Of a stretch of 19,672 nt of DNA, positions 1 to 9,302 are shown piece by piece. Both the position numbers and the translations under genes were made by a program. The notes beneath the pieces are model-generated. The model saw only the letters and a program-made list of their open reading frames with translations, ran no database searches and was not told where the DNA came from. The stretch's first letter is position 1; each line of letters opens with the position of its first letter. This DNA is from Verrucomicrobiota bacterium. Lineage in GTDB: Bacteria; Verrucomicrobiota; Verrucomicrobiia; Opitutales; Opitutaceae. Location of the stretch: contig JAEZAD010000249.1 in NCBI GenBank assembly GCA_023430565.1, positions 1 through 19,672 of the forward strand, read 5' to 3'.

Positions 1-305
1 TCGTGGAGCGAGATCTGGCTGCGCCAGTTGGAGACGACGGGGGAGAGTTCGCGGACGATGAGGCCGGCGCATTTCGGGCCGGAGGATTCCTCGTCTTCGT
101 CGGTGAGGCCGTAGTTGCCGATCTGGACGGCCGTCATCGTGACGATCTGCCCGAAGTAGGATGGATCGGTGATGATTTCCTGATAACCGGTCATCGAGGT
201 GTTGAACACGCATTCGCCGGCGATCGTGGCATCGGCGCCGAAGGCGCGGCCGCGGAAGATGCTGCCGTCTTCGAGCGCGAGGACTCCAGGTTTGAACGAG
301 GACAT
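1..305 (-). CDS. carA: Carbamoyl-phosphate synthase small subunit, N-terminal part (cut by window edge)
   Basis: CarA is the glutamine amidotransferase subunit of carbamoyl-phosphate synthase. It supplies ammonia to CarB for the carbamoyl phosphate used in pyrimidine and arginine synthesis in the cytoplasm. The reverse strand reads from an ATG at 305 through 101 residues to the window edge without a stop. It shows the family's N-terminal domain: LEDGSIFRGRAFGA near residues 11-24, then FNTSMTGYQEIITDPSYFGQ, IGNYG and DEDEES, and the conserved SNWR segment near residue 93. The class I amidotransferase domain with its catalytic Cys and His lies off the left edge. No Shine-Dalgarno sequence precedes the ATG. 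The upstream neighbour on the same strand is the histidine kinase, 131 bases away, so carA probably has its own promoter. The family call is very secure. Confidence 0.95.
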   Translation of the reverse strand, partial: MSSFKPGVLALEDGSIFRGRAFGADATIAGECVFNTSMTGYQEIITDPSYFGQIVTMTAVQIGNYGLTDEDEESSGPKCAGLIVRELSPVVSNWRSQISLH

Positions 306-402
306 TGAAGGACAGACGAAAGGGGCTCGGCGGGCGCCCGCAAGGGGAAAGGGGGAAAGTTGCGCGCGGCTCGCCGGGGATGGTTTGCCCGACCGGGTAA
401 GG

Positions 403-421
403 ACCCGCCGCGACGGCGGGT
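403..421 (-). terminator. Perfect GC-rich hairpin downstream of the kinase gene
   Basis: A perfect 8-bp stem with a 3-base loop (ACCCGCCG, CGA, CGGCGGGT) lies 15 bases beyond the kinase stop codon, in the 131-base gap before carA. No T-run follows on the minus strand, so it is not a canonical intrinsic terminator. It could be a weak or Rho-assisted end of the kinase transcript. The same gap also holds the 12-bp palindrome GCGGGCGCCCGC at 330-341, between this hairpin and the carA start. Confidence 0.35.
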
Positions 422-436
422 TCCACCGGTGAATTG

Positions 437-3106
<2,670 letters not shown>

Positions 3107-3224
3107 TTATGGAGCAGGCGAATGCCTTGAGGGAAAAATGGGGTGAAAATGTGTGGTAAGAAATATCCGGTCCCCCATTTGACAGGCCGAAGGGGGTGTT
3201 TAGCCCTATCGGCACAAAACGGCC

Positions 3225-4463
3225 ATGCCTTACCATGAAGATCGCGCTGCCTGGTTCGAAGGCCAGGGGCTCTGGCAACACATCCCGGCGGCCGACTGGC
3301 AGGACTGGACGTGGCAGCTGAAAAACCGGCTGACGAGTGTCGCCCAGCTCGAGCGTTACATGACGTTGACCCCGGAAGAGCGGGCGGGCTGCTACTTTGC
3401 GGACAAGAAGCTGTCGCTGGCGATCACGCCCTACTTTTTCAACCTGATTGATCGCGAGGATCCGAACTGCCCGATTCGCAAACAGGTGATTCCGCGAGCG
3501 GGCGAGATGCAGCTTTCGGCGGAGGAGATGTTGGATTCGCTGGGCGAGGACGAGCATTCGCCGGTGCCGGGGCTGGTGCACCGTTATCCGGATCGCGTGC
3601 TGTTTCTGGTGACGGACCGATGTGCGTCGTATTGCCGGTATTGCACGCGCAGCCGGCTGGTGTCCAACGCGCAGGACTACAACTTTCATCCGGAGTTCGA
3701 GCAGGGGCTGCGTTACATCGAAGCGCATCCGGAGGTGCGTGACGTGCTGCTGTCGGGCGGCGATCCGCTGCTGCTTTCGGACAAGAAGCTCGAGCATCTG
3801 TTGAGCCGGTTGCGGGCGATCAAGCACGTGGAGTTCATCCGCATCGGGTCGCGGATTCCGGTGTTTCTGCCGCAGCGGATCACGCCGGAGCTGTGCGAGT
3901 TGTTGAAGCGTTACGGCCCGATCTGGATGAGCATTCATGTGAATCATCCGAAGGAGGCGACGGCGGAGCTGCGCGACGCGTGCGAGCGGCTGTCGTTGGC
4001 CGGGGTGCCATTGGGCAACCAAAGCGTATTGCTGCGCGGGATAAACGACGATGCGGACGTGATGAAGGCGCTGGTGCACCGTCTCCTGCGGATGCGCGTG
4101 CGGCCGTATTACCTCTATCAGATGGACCTGATCACGGGCGGGGCGCACTTCAAGGCGGACGTTCGCAAAGGCATCGAGATCATCGAAGCGTTGCGGGGCC
4201 ACACGACGGGTTACGCCGTGCCGCAATACGTGATCGACGCTCCTGGCGGCGGCGGGAAGGTGCCGATCAACCCGGAATACCTGCAAAAGATCACGGACGA
4301 CGAAGTCGTTGTGCGAAACTACGAAGGGCGGGTTTTCAGCTATGCTTTGAAGAGCACGCCGGTGGTGCCCGACGATGTTCGGGTGACGATAGCAGCGGAG
4401 GCCAAGGAAGCGGCTGAGCTGCCGAAGGTAGAGCCCGTCGTGGTGGAAAAACGCGGGTTTTGA
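3225..4463 (+). CDS. kamA: Lysine 2,3-aminomutase family protein (radical SAM, PLP)
   Basis: Members interconvert L-alpha-lysine and L-beta-lysine using S-adenosylmethionine, a [4Fe-4S] cluster and pyridoxal phosphate. The 412 residues match the usual length of about 416. The cluster motif CASYCRYC gives Cys133, Cys137 and Cys140. LSGGDPLLL (176-184) is a family hallmark. The PLP lysine is Lys345 in PGGGGK. Asp301 (YQMD) and Asp338 (VIDAPGG) match the pair that holds the lysine side-chain amine in the clostridial enzyme, which favours lysine over glutamate as substrate. The C-terminal CxCxxC zinc cluster of that enzyme is absent, although an equivalent of its fourth ligand (Cys253) is present. 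No acetyltransferase (ablB) or EF-P gene is adjacent, so osmolyte synthesis, lysine breakdown and EF-P modification remain open. EpmB-type enzymes are shorter. The gene stands alone, divergent from the kinase, and its ATG has no Shine-Dalgarno. Confidence 0.9.
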   Translation: MPYHEDRAAWFEGQGLWQHIPAADWQDWTWQLKNRLTSVAQLERYMTLTPEERAGCYFADKKLSLAITPYFFNLIDREDPNCPIRKQVIPRAGEMQLSAEEMLDSLGEDEHSPVPGLVHRYPDRVLFLVTDRCASYCRYCTRSRLVSNAQDYNFHPEFEQGLRYIEAHPEVRDVLLSGGDPLLLSDKKLEHLLSRLRAIKHVEFIRIGSRIPVFLPQRITPELCELLKRYGPIWMSIHVNHPKEATAELRDACERLSLAGVPLGNQSVLLRGINDDADVMKALVHRLLRMRVRPYYLYQMDLITGGAHFKADVRKGIEIIEALRGHTTGYAVPQYVIDAPGGGGKVPINPEYLQKITDDEVVVRNYEGRVFSYALKSTPVVPDDVRVTIAAEAKEAAELPKVEPVVVEKRGF

Positions 4464-4706
4464 GCGAAGGCGGTCAGGCGGCCGGGGCGGGCCGGATTTC
4501 GCTTAAAACGGGTTTTGGGGGAAGATGGCGGAGCTGTAGCTGGCGCGTGGCGAACGGGTTCGGTAGCGCACGCGCTTTGCGCAAAAAATGTTCGATCTTT
4601 TTTTGAGCGTTATGACGTCGACCCCGTCTATCTCCGTGTAGTCAGCATCGTCCACAGGGACGGTGATGTTTGTAGTTCTTACGGTTTGCTTGGTGTTAGG
4701 TCACTT
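4464..4706 (+). other. Non-coding, AT-richer stretch between kamA and its terminator; possible small RNA or long 3' UTR
   Basis: I find no convincing gene in these 243 bases. From about 4575 to 4700 the composition is clearly AT-richer than the flanking genes, with AAAAAA at 4573-4578, a seven-base T-run at 4598-4604 and T-rich DNA at 4668-4700. A small perfect hairpin sits at 4649-4662 (CGTCC, loop ACAG, GGACG). The stretch runs straight into the intrinsic terminator at 4707-4741. A nine-codon reading frame (ATG at 4611, stop TAG at 4638-4640) exists, but nothing supports its translation. It could be a kamA 3' UTR or an independent small RNA that shares the terminator. I could not match it to a known RNA family. 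Confidence 0.35.
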
Positions 4707-4741
4707 GAGCCGCCCCGCGAGGGGCGGCTCTCGTATTTTTT
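4707..4741 (+). terminator. Strong Rho-independent terminator
   Basis: A perfect 10-bp stem (GAGCCGCCCC paired with GGGGCGGCTC) is closed by a GCGA (GNRA-type) tetraloop at 4717-4720. A T-rich tail including TTTTTT at 4736-4741 follows. The tail is on the plus-strand side only, so it ends plus-strand transcripts (kamA or a small RNA downstream of it). It also insulates them from the converging lipoprotein operon that ends at 4776. Confidence 0.88.
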
Positions 4742-4775
4742 GGCTGGGAGCGAGGGAGCAGCAGGTGAGCGAGAC

Positions 4776-5342
4776 TCAAGTCCGGCCGAAGCGGAAGGTT
4801 TGGGCGGTTTCTTCGAATACGGTGTAGTCGCGCGCGAAGTAGTGGCGGACGGGGGCGCGGTAGCGCAGGAGCCAGAGGCGGCCGTCGGCGATGCAGCCGT
4901 AGACGGTTTCGGAGAGGTGAAGTTTTTCCGCGGTGCGGTAGGTGAAGGTGATCTTGAATGCGTCGCGGCCGCCGAGGGTTGCGGGCACGTTTTCCTTCAA
5001 TTCGAAGGCGGCGAGCGTGCGGTCGATCTGCAGGTCGCCGGCGACGGCTTCAGCGAGTTCGAAGACGCCGAGGGTTTCCGGCAGCGGGCGTTTCGAGTTG
5101 GGGAGAGCGTCCTTCAGCTCGCGATGATCGACCCAGATCTGCTGAAGGACGGGGCCGTCTTTTGTGGCGAGGAAGTCGGCGCCGAGCTTCGTCGCGTAGT
5201 GCCAGCCGACGGGGGCGCGGAGATGGAAACGGCCCTTTTTGTCGACGTAGGTGGTGCCGCCGGGGTTCCAAAGCTGGCAGGCGGTCGTGAGAAGGAGCAG
5301 GCCGCAGGCGAGGGCGGCGGGAATCAGGAGTCGGTTTCGCAT
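4776..5342 (-). CDS. Predicted lipoprotein of unknown function
   Basis: The protein has 188 residues. An N-terminal hydrophobic segment ends in LLTTAC, giving a plausible lipidated Cys22, so it should be anchored to the envelope by lipid. The mature part begins with a segment resembling the opening of domains that follow surface or periplasmic lipoprotein anchors (YVDKKGRFHLRAPVGWHYAT, about 32-51), and ends with FRFGRT. I recognise no enzyme motif and do not assign a family. Its ATG (5342) lies inside the end of the preceding M48 protease gene, a 19-base overlap, so translational coupling is likely. It is the last gene of the three-gene minus-strand operon. Because the start overlaps the upstream gene, its ribosome-binding context is coding sequence with no clear Shine-Dalgarno. 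Confidence 0.85.
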   Translation of the reverse strand: MRNRLLIPAALACGLLLLTTACQLWNPGGTTYVDKKGRFHLRAPVGWHYATKLGADFLATKDGPVLQQIWVDHRELKDALPNSKRPLPETLGVFELAEAVAGDLQIDRTLAAFELKENVPATLGGRDAFKITFTYRTAEKLHLSETVYGCIADGRLWLLRYRAPVRHYFARDYTVFEETAQTFRFGRT

Positions 5343-6496
5343 TGGCGGAGATAGGTCTCGATGTAGGCGCGGTCGTCGGCCGCCGGTCGCAACTCGAGGT
5401 AGCGACGGAAGGCGGCGGCGGCCTCGGTTTTCTCGCCGAGTTTGAGCGCAACGAGTCCGATGCCGCGGTGAGCTTCGGCGTGCGAGCGATCCTGGGTGAC
5501 GAGCGCGCGATACGCGGCGAGGGCAGCGGAGGCGTCGCCGGCGGCGTCGCGACGGCGGAGCGTTTCGGCGAGTTGGAAACGCGCGGCGAGATGGTCGGGC
5601 TGAAGTTCGAGGCCGAGTTCGGCGCAGGATTTCGCGAAATCGAAATCGCCGGCGCGGAGGGCGGCGGCGGCGTTTTCGACGAGCACGCGCGGCAGGATGG
5701 CGCGGTAGGCGTCGGTGCGTCGTTCGCCCTGGCGTCGTTCGGGCGGCAAGGCGGCGACGAGCTGCTCGTAGCTGGCGATGCGTTCGGAGAGGCGCGGGTG
5801 GCTGCCGAAGAAGAACGGTTCTTTGAGCTTCGAGCGTTTGGCCTCGGCGCGGAACAGGCGAAACACCTGCGGTGCTTCGCGCGGATCGTAGCCGCGTTCG
5901 ACGAGCATCCGAAAACCGACGCGATCGGCTTCGCGCTCGAGGTCCTGGGAGTAGCCGGAGACGGAGGCGAGCACGCCGACGCCGCCGAGCAAGCCGCCGA
6001 TGCCGCCGGTGCCGACGGTGAAGGCGGCGAGGAACGCGGTCTGGTTTTTCACCTGACGATACGAGAGCAGGCCGTGCCGATGGGTGGCGTGCGTGATCTC
6101 GTGGCTGAGGATGGCGGCGAGCTGCGCTTCGTTTTCGAGCCGGGCAAGCAGGCCGCTGTGGATATACATCGCGCCGTTCGGGAGGGCGAAGGCGTTGAGC
6201 GTGGGATCGACGATGACGCGGATGTGGAAGGGCGTGCCTTCCCGGAGGGGGACTGGATGCAGCGTTCTCAGGACGTCGTTGAGATACGTTTCGACTTCGG
6301 GCCAGGAGGCGACGAATCCGCTTTGTTCGATCGCGCGGTGCTCCTGCTCGACGCGCAGCCAAAGTCGGCGTTCGTCCTCGGCCAGTTGAAGATCGCCGCC
6401 GGTCGCGGGCGCGACGCGGGTGGTTTCGCAACCGGCGGCGAGCAGAAGCGCGGCGAGCAGCGCGGGTCGAAGAAGTGGCGGTGGCGAGAGGGGCAC
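5324..6496 (-). CDS. M48 family metalloprotease with C-terminal TPR-like repeats (BepA-like), predicted lipoprotein
   Basis: This is a zinc endopeptidase expected to act in the periplasm, where BepA/YfgC relatives degrade or assist stalled outer-membrane proteins. The zinc motif is HEITH (His132, Glu133, His136). The third ligand is Glu187 in EREAD. HPRLSERI (233-240) is the conserved late segment of the family. Residues about 270-385 hold helical repeat units of TPR type, for example AALRAGDFDFAKSCAELGLE and AHRGIGLVALKLGEKTEAAA. The N-terminus is hydrophobic and ends LLLAAGC (Cys23), suggesting a lipoprotein, whereas E. coli BepA is soluble. I chose the GTG at 6496, four bases after the stop of the upstream gene. 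An open frame continues further upstream but overlaps that gene and has no signal peptide. The length is 390 residues. The downstream lipoprotein gene overlaps its 3' end. Confidence 0.9.
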   Translation of the reverse strand: MPLSPPPLLRPALLAALLLAAGCETTRVAPATGGDLQLAEDERRLWLRVEQEHRAIEQSGFVASWPEVETYLNDVLRTLHPVPLREGTPFHIRVIVDPTLNAFALPNGAMYIHSGLLARLENEAQLAAILSHEITHATHRHGLLSYRQVKNQTAFLAAFTVGTGGIGGLLGGVGVLASVSGYSQDLEREADRVGFRMLVERGYDPREAPQVFRLFRAEAKRSKLKEPFFFGSHPRLSERIASYEQLVAALPPERRQGERRTDAYRAILPRVLVENAAAALRAGDFDFAKSCAELGLELQPDHLAARFQLAETLRRRDAAGDASAALAAYRALVTQDRSHAEAHRGIGLVALKLGEKTEAAAAFRRYLELRPAADDRAYIETYLRQCETDS

Positions 6497-6500
6497 TGGA

Positions 6501-7253
6501 TCAGCTCGCCGTGGCGCGGGGGAGGCCGACGAGGATTTGTTTCGCGAGCGCGCGGGCGCCTTCGGGTGTGCGGGGATCGGCGCCGGCGGCGTGGACGTTG
6601 AACCAGAGAACGGTGCCGTCGGTTTCGACGAGGGCCGCGCTGACGATATCGCTGCCCATCGCGGGGATGATCGCGACGCCGGTGAGGCCGGCGCCGATGA
6701 GACTGAACGCGAGCAGCGCCTTGCGACCGGCGGTGGCGTAGCTGTTGCGAACGAAAACGAAGAGGACCGCGCCCTCGCCAAGGGCGTCGGCATGGGCCGT
6801 CAGCGGGCCGGTGTTGTAAGTGAGGTTGCCTTCCGGGATCGCGAAGGGGCCCCGCACGGGAAACGTGGCCATGAGGTGATTCAGCGTGAAGGCCCGCACG
6901 AGCGCCTGCACGTCCTCGGTCTCGGCCTGCACGAGGGCGAGTTGTTCATCGGTGAGCGCGACGGGCGGGGTCCATTGCGTTTCGGCCGCAAGGGCGGCGG
7001 CGAGATTTTGCACGGCGAGTTCCGTCCAGTCGTCGCGCGGTTCGAGCAGTCCGCCGGCGGTGAGTTCCGAGAGTTCGGCATCGAGCGGAGCGACGACGGT
7101 GCGGAGTTGCGTGGCGCGCGCCGCGGCGGAGGGATGCGTGCGGTGGAGCACGGGCGTCGTCGCACAGCCGGCGAAGACGAGAAGCGAAAGCAGGGGCCAC
7201 AGCAGCAGCGAACGACGCAGTGCCGGCCGGCCGGGGTGATGGGGACGGTCCAT
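6501..7253 (-). CDS. Predicted lipoprotein of unknown function
   Basis: The protein has 250 residues. A basic N-terminus (RPALRR) and hydrophobic stretch lead to VFAGC, giving a candidate lipidated Cys30; Phe at -3 is less usual. The mature domain contains hydrophobic strands (VLFVFVRNSY near 166-175), a glycine-rich hydrophobic stretch (about 180-198) and VETDGTVLWFNVHA (about 211-224). That pattern is reminiscent of small periplasmic lipoproteins of the LpoB/GNA1162 type, but I cannot assign it. It is first in a minus-strand operon: its TGA is followed after four bases by the GTG of the M48 protease. A shared envelope role with the protease and the third lipoprotein is likely. The ATG at 7253 has no Shine-Dalgarno. 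Confidence 0.85.
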   Translation of the reverse strand: MDRPHHPGRPALRRSLLLWPLLSLLVFAGCATTPVLHRTHPSAAARATQLRTVVAPLDAELSELTAGGLLEPRDDWTELAVQNLAAALAAETQWTPPVALTDEQLALVQAETEDVQALVRAFTLNHLMATFPVRGPFAIPEGNLTYNTGPLTAHADALGEGAVLFVFVRNSYATAGRKALLAFSLIGAGLTGVAIIPAMGSDIVSAALVETDGTVLWFNVHAAGADPRTPEGARALAKQILVGLPRATAS

Positions 7254-7501
7254 GTAGAGCGGGACGGGTTGATGAATGTCGCTGGCGTCTGAGCCGCGCG
7301 AGCCATTTTCGGTGCGACCGCCGCAATCGAAAGGATGTCAGTTTGTTGGATACAAAACCGAAGCGCCCATCAGGGAGACCCGGGTCGCGGTGTGACGGCG
7401 ACAATCGCCTTGAGGCGGGGTGTCTTGCGTGATGGGGTGCGGTGCGTCGCGGCGTCACTGCGGTGGTGGGCCGGACTCCAACCCCAGACTCCTCCTCCCC
7501 C

Positions 7502-7948
7502 ATGGAAACAGATGCAATCAATGCCGGCATGGTGATCGGCATGCTCGTCGGCGGCCTGATCGGCCTTGCGATCGCGATCGTTTATCTGCTCACGCTGCAC
7601 AAGTGCCTCGGTCGTGTCTCGCCGCAGAATCGCGCGATGGCGCCGGGGCTCGTGTGGCTCAACCTGATCCCGTTAGTGGGGTTGGTGTGGAATTTCTTCG
7701 TCGTGCTCAACATCTCGAAATCGCTCGTGGCGGAAGGACAGACCCGCGGGATCAATCTGGGCGATGGCGGCAAGACGGTCGGGTTGGTGATGGCGATCCT
7801 GGTCGCGTGCAGCATCATCCCGCTGGTCAACATGCTCACGGGCATCGGTGCGCTCGTGTTCTGGATCCTCTATTGGGTGAAGATTGCCGGGTATTCGAAT
7901 CAGCTCGCGCAATCGGCGCCGCCCGCGCCGGCGATGCAGGCGACCTGA
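7502..7948 (+). CDS. Small four-helix membrane protein, function unknown
   Basis: The protein has 148 residues with four predicted transmembrane helices, at about 9-31, 47-69, 92-112 and 113-128. A short loop after helix 1 is basic (HKCLGRVSPQNR), and a proline- and alanine-rich tail follows helix 4. I do not recognise the family. The frame stays open upstream to a GTG at 7442, but that extension is basic and proline-rich. The ATG at 7502 places the first helix at the usual distance, so I chose it; no Shine-Dalgarno supports either. It is transcribed alone: divergent from the lipoprotein operon (248 bases between the starts) and closed by a strong terminator 31 bases after its stop. Confidence 0.8.
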   Translation: METDAINAGMVIGMLVGGLIGLAIAIVYLLTLHKCLGRVSPQNRAMAPGLVWLNLIPLVGLVWNFFVVLNISKSLVAEGQTRGINLGDGGKTVGLVMAILVACSIIPLVNMLTGIGALVFWILYWVKIAGYSNQLAQSAPPAPAMQAT

Positions 7949-7978
7949 GGCGTCGCGCGTTTTCGCCGTTCCTGTTTC

Positions 7979-8011
7979 AGCCGGTGCAGCGATGCGCCGG
8001 CTTTTTGTTTT
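7979..8011 (+). terminator. Strong Rho-independent terminator
   Basis: A 10-bp stem (AGCCGGTGCA with TGCGCCGGCT, one G-U wobble) is closed by a GCGA tetraloop at 7989-7992 and followed by TTTTTGTTTT. It ends the four-helix membrane protein transcript. The design, a 10-bp stem with a GCGA loop, is the same as the terminator at 4707-4741, though the stem sequences are unrelated. Confidence 0.9.
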
Positions 8012-8116
8012 GCAGTGGTCGCGGAGGGCGGGTGCAACCCGATTACGAAAGCGCGTCGTAAAATTACGTAGTTTTCCCGGTGGAGGGAAGCGAGAGGTGC
8101 GACGGACTGGTGGGGC

Positions 8117-8569
8117 ATGAGTGATCCCCTTCCCGAGTCCTCCTGGGGCGAAACGGCGCGACGGATCGCGACAGAGTTCGATGAACGGCTGGGGTCGCCG
8201 GCGGAGGAGATCGTGACGTTCGAATCGTCGCATCGGGCGATCGCGGTGGGCATCGCGCTGGCGGGTTCGTGCGCGCAGCTTCCGATCGGGAAACTGCTCG
8301 ACGATGCGGTGGGGCCCCGGAGTAGGTGCAGGAGGCCCGGGGGCGCACCGGATGACGGATCGCGCGTGGGAGAGGAGGCCTTGCGCGAACTGGCGCGCGT
8401 TCACCGGGTGATTGTCCTCGGCCTGACGCGCTGCGTGAACCGCGTCTACCTGCTGCGCGGAACGGGGAACAAGCTTTACGCGCTGCACGGACTCGGCGCC
8501 GAGCGCATGCAGGAGGAACTTCGAGCGGACATGGACGCGATCGTCACACGACTGGCGGCCGCGGATTGA
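8117..8569 (+). CDS. Hypothetical protein, 150 residues
   Basis: I recognise no family. The reading frame has the GC-rich third positions of the neighbouring genes and starts at an ATG between a terminated upstream gene and another small gene, so it is probably real. The protein appears soluble: no signal peptide, with a hydrophobic patch (AIAVGIALAGSC, about 41-52), a low-complexity arginine- and glycine-rich middle (RSRCRRPGG, about 68-76), a possible strand-rich core (HRVIVLGLTRCVNRVYLL, about 96-113) and an acidic C-terminal helix. The ATG is preceded by GGTGGGGC rather than a clean Shine-Dalgarno. It lies 105 bases downstream of the terminator at 7979-8011 and so needs its own promoter, which I could not identify. 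Confidence 0.6.
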   Translation: MSDPLPESSWGETARRIATEFDERLGSPAEEIVTFESSHRAIAVGIALAGSCAQLPIGKLLDDAVGPRSRCRRPGGAPDDGSRVGEEALRELARVHRVIVLGLTRCVNRVYLLRGTGNKLYALHGLGAERMQEELRADMDAIVTRLAAAD

Positions 8570-8750
8570 GCGGCCGAGCGACGTGGGCGGCCAACGAGGG
8601 CGGGGGAGTGTTGTTTCGGTGGAGCGAGGATTCGCGCTTTATGATTTAGCCCAGATGAGCGCGGCGCTCGCGAACAAGGCGGCGGCCGTTCGAACGGGAC
8701 GCAGCGAACCAACCGGGGTGAGTCTGTGTCAGCGCAGGCAACCCATTACC

Positions 8751-9011
8751 GTGAATACCTCACCTTCCTTTTCCCAATTGCGCCTGATGTCCGAGGACGA
8801 CCTTGCGAAGGAGCTGGCGGCCCGGGATCACGACGACGCGACGCGTAGCGCGATTCAGAGCGAGCTGTTGCGGAGGATTGCCGGGGCGAGGTCGCGGCCG
8901 AACTGGGTGCAGTGGCTAACGCTGGGCTTTTCGATCATGGCGGCGATCCTGGCGGCTGTCGCGGCGCTCCCCGTGGTGGAAGGCTTGGGCGAGAGCCGGT
9001 GGTTCGACTAA
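8751..9011 (+). CDS. Small single-helix membrane protein, function unknown
   Basis: The 86-residue form starts at a GTG. The soluble N-terminal part (LMSEDDLAKELAARDHDDATRSAI in outline, about 12-35) is charged and probably helical. One transmembrane helix follows (about 55-78, WLTLGFSIMAAILAAVAALP), with a short tail. The start is uncertain. The frame remains open upstream to 8583, but that extension looks non-coding, and an internal ATG at 8787 (residue 13) is the other candidate. Neither has a good Shine-Dalgarno. The layout of a short charged domain plus a C-terminal helix is common in uncharacterised bacterial membrane-tethered proteins. I make no functional claim. Confidence 0.55.
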   Translation: MNTSPSFSQLRLMSEDDLAKELAARDHDDATRSAIQSELLRRIAGARSRPNWVQWLTLGFSIMAAILAAVAALPVVEGLGESRWFD

Positions 9012-9195
9012 GGAGCGGAGAGGAGCGCGGAAGGGCGGGTCGGAAGGACGGGCGGCGGTGAACGGGGTTCGAGTGGGCCGCGTATCAGGGAAAGTTGGAC
9101 ATGACTTTCGGAGGTTTGCGGCGAACGACGAATGGACGGCCGGAGCGGAGATCCTGTAGCTGATGGGTGCCGGCTCAGCTCGCTTTTGAAAACGT

Positions 9196-9241
9196 GGGAA
9201 CGCCGCGAGGCGTTTCGGCGGGTTTCGACGGTGTCGTTCCC
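9196..9241 (+). promoter_or_regulatory. Possible structured 5' leader of the PEP-CTERM gene with two exclusive stems
   Basis: Within the 291 non-coding bases before the PEP-CTERM gene, GGGAACG (9196-9202) is fully complementary to CGTTCCC (9235-9241). The shared bases AACG can instead form a local hairpin, AACGCC (9199-9204), loop GCGA, GGCGTT (9209-9214). The two cannot form together. A further stem, CGGGCG/CGCCCG with a five-base loop, lies at 9272-9288, 14 bases before the start codon. Chance pairing is common in GC-rich DNA, and I matched no known riboswitch class. Confidence 0.25.
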
Positions 9242-9302
9242 TTGGGCAACGAGGCTCCGCGCGACGATGCGCGGGCGTTTCGCGCCCGAAACCACCGAAC
9301 CC

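Noticed and set aside
3179..3206. TTGACA (3179-3184) as a -35 box for kamA
   Set aside because: The hexamer is perfect, but at 16-18 base spacing only TAGCCC, AGCCCT or GCCCTA is available, too poor a -10 to call a promoter.
4515..5354. 279-codon plus-strand open frame downstream of kamA
   Set aside because: It reads through the strong terminator at 4707-4741 and then antisense through a lipoprotein gene.
5342..6601. 419-codon plus-strand open frame opposite the M48 protease
   Set aside because: It is antisense to a gene with intact HEITH and EREAD motifs; the product is low-complexity.
7335..7535. 66-codon open frame before the four-helix membrane protein
   Set aside because: It overlaps the start of that gene in another frame and its product has no sensible composition or motif.
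9132..9302. N-terminal extension of the PEP-CTERM protein from an upstream ATG
   Set aside because: It would put 57 charged residues before an already long signal-peptide N-region and spans the predicted hairpins.
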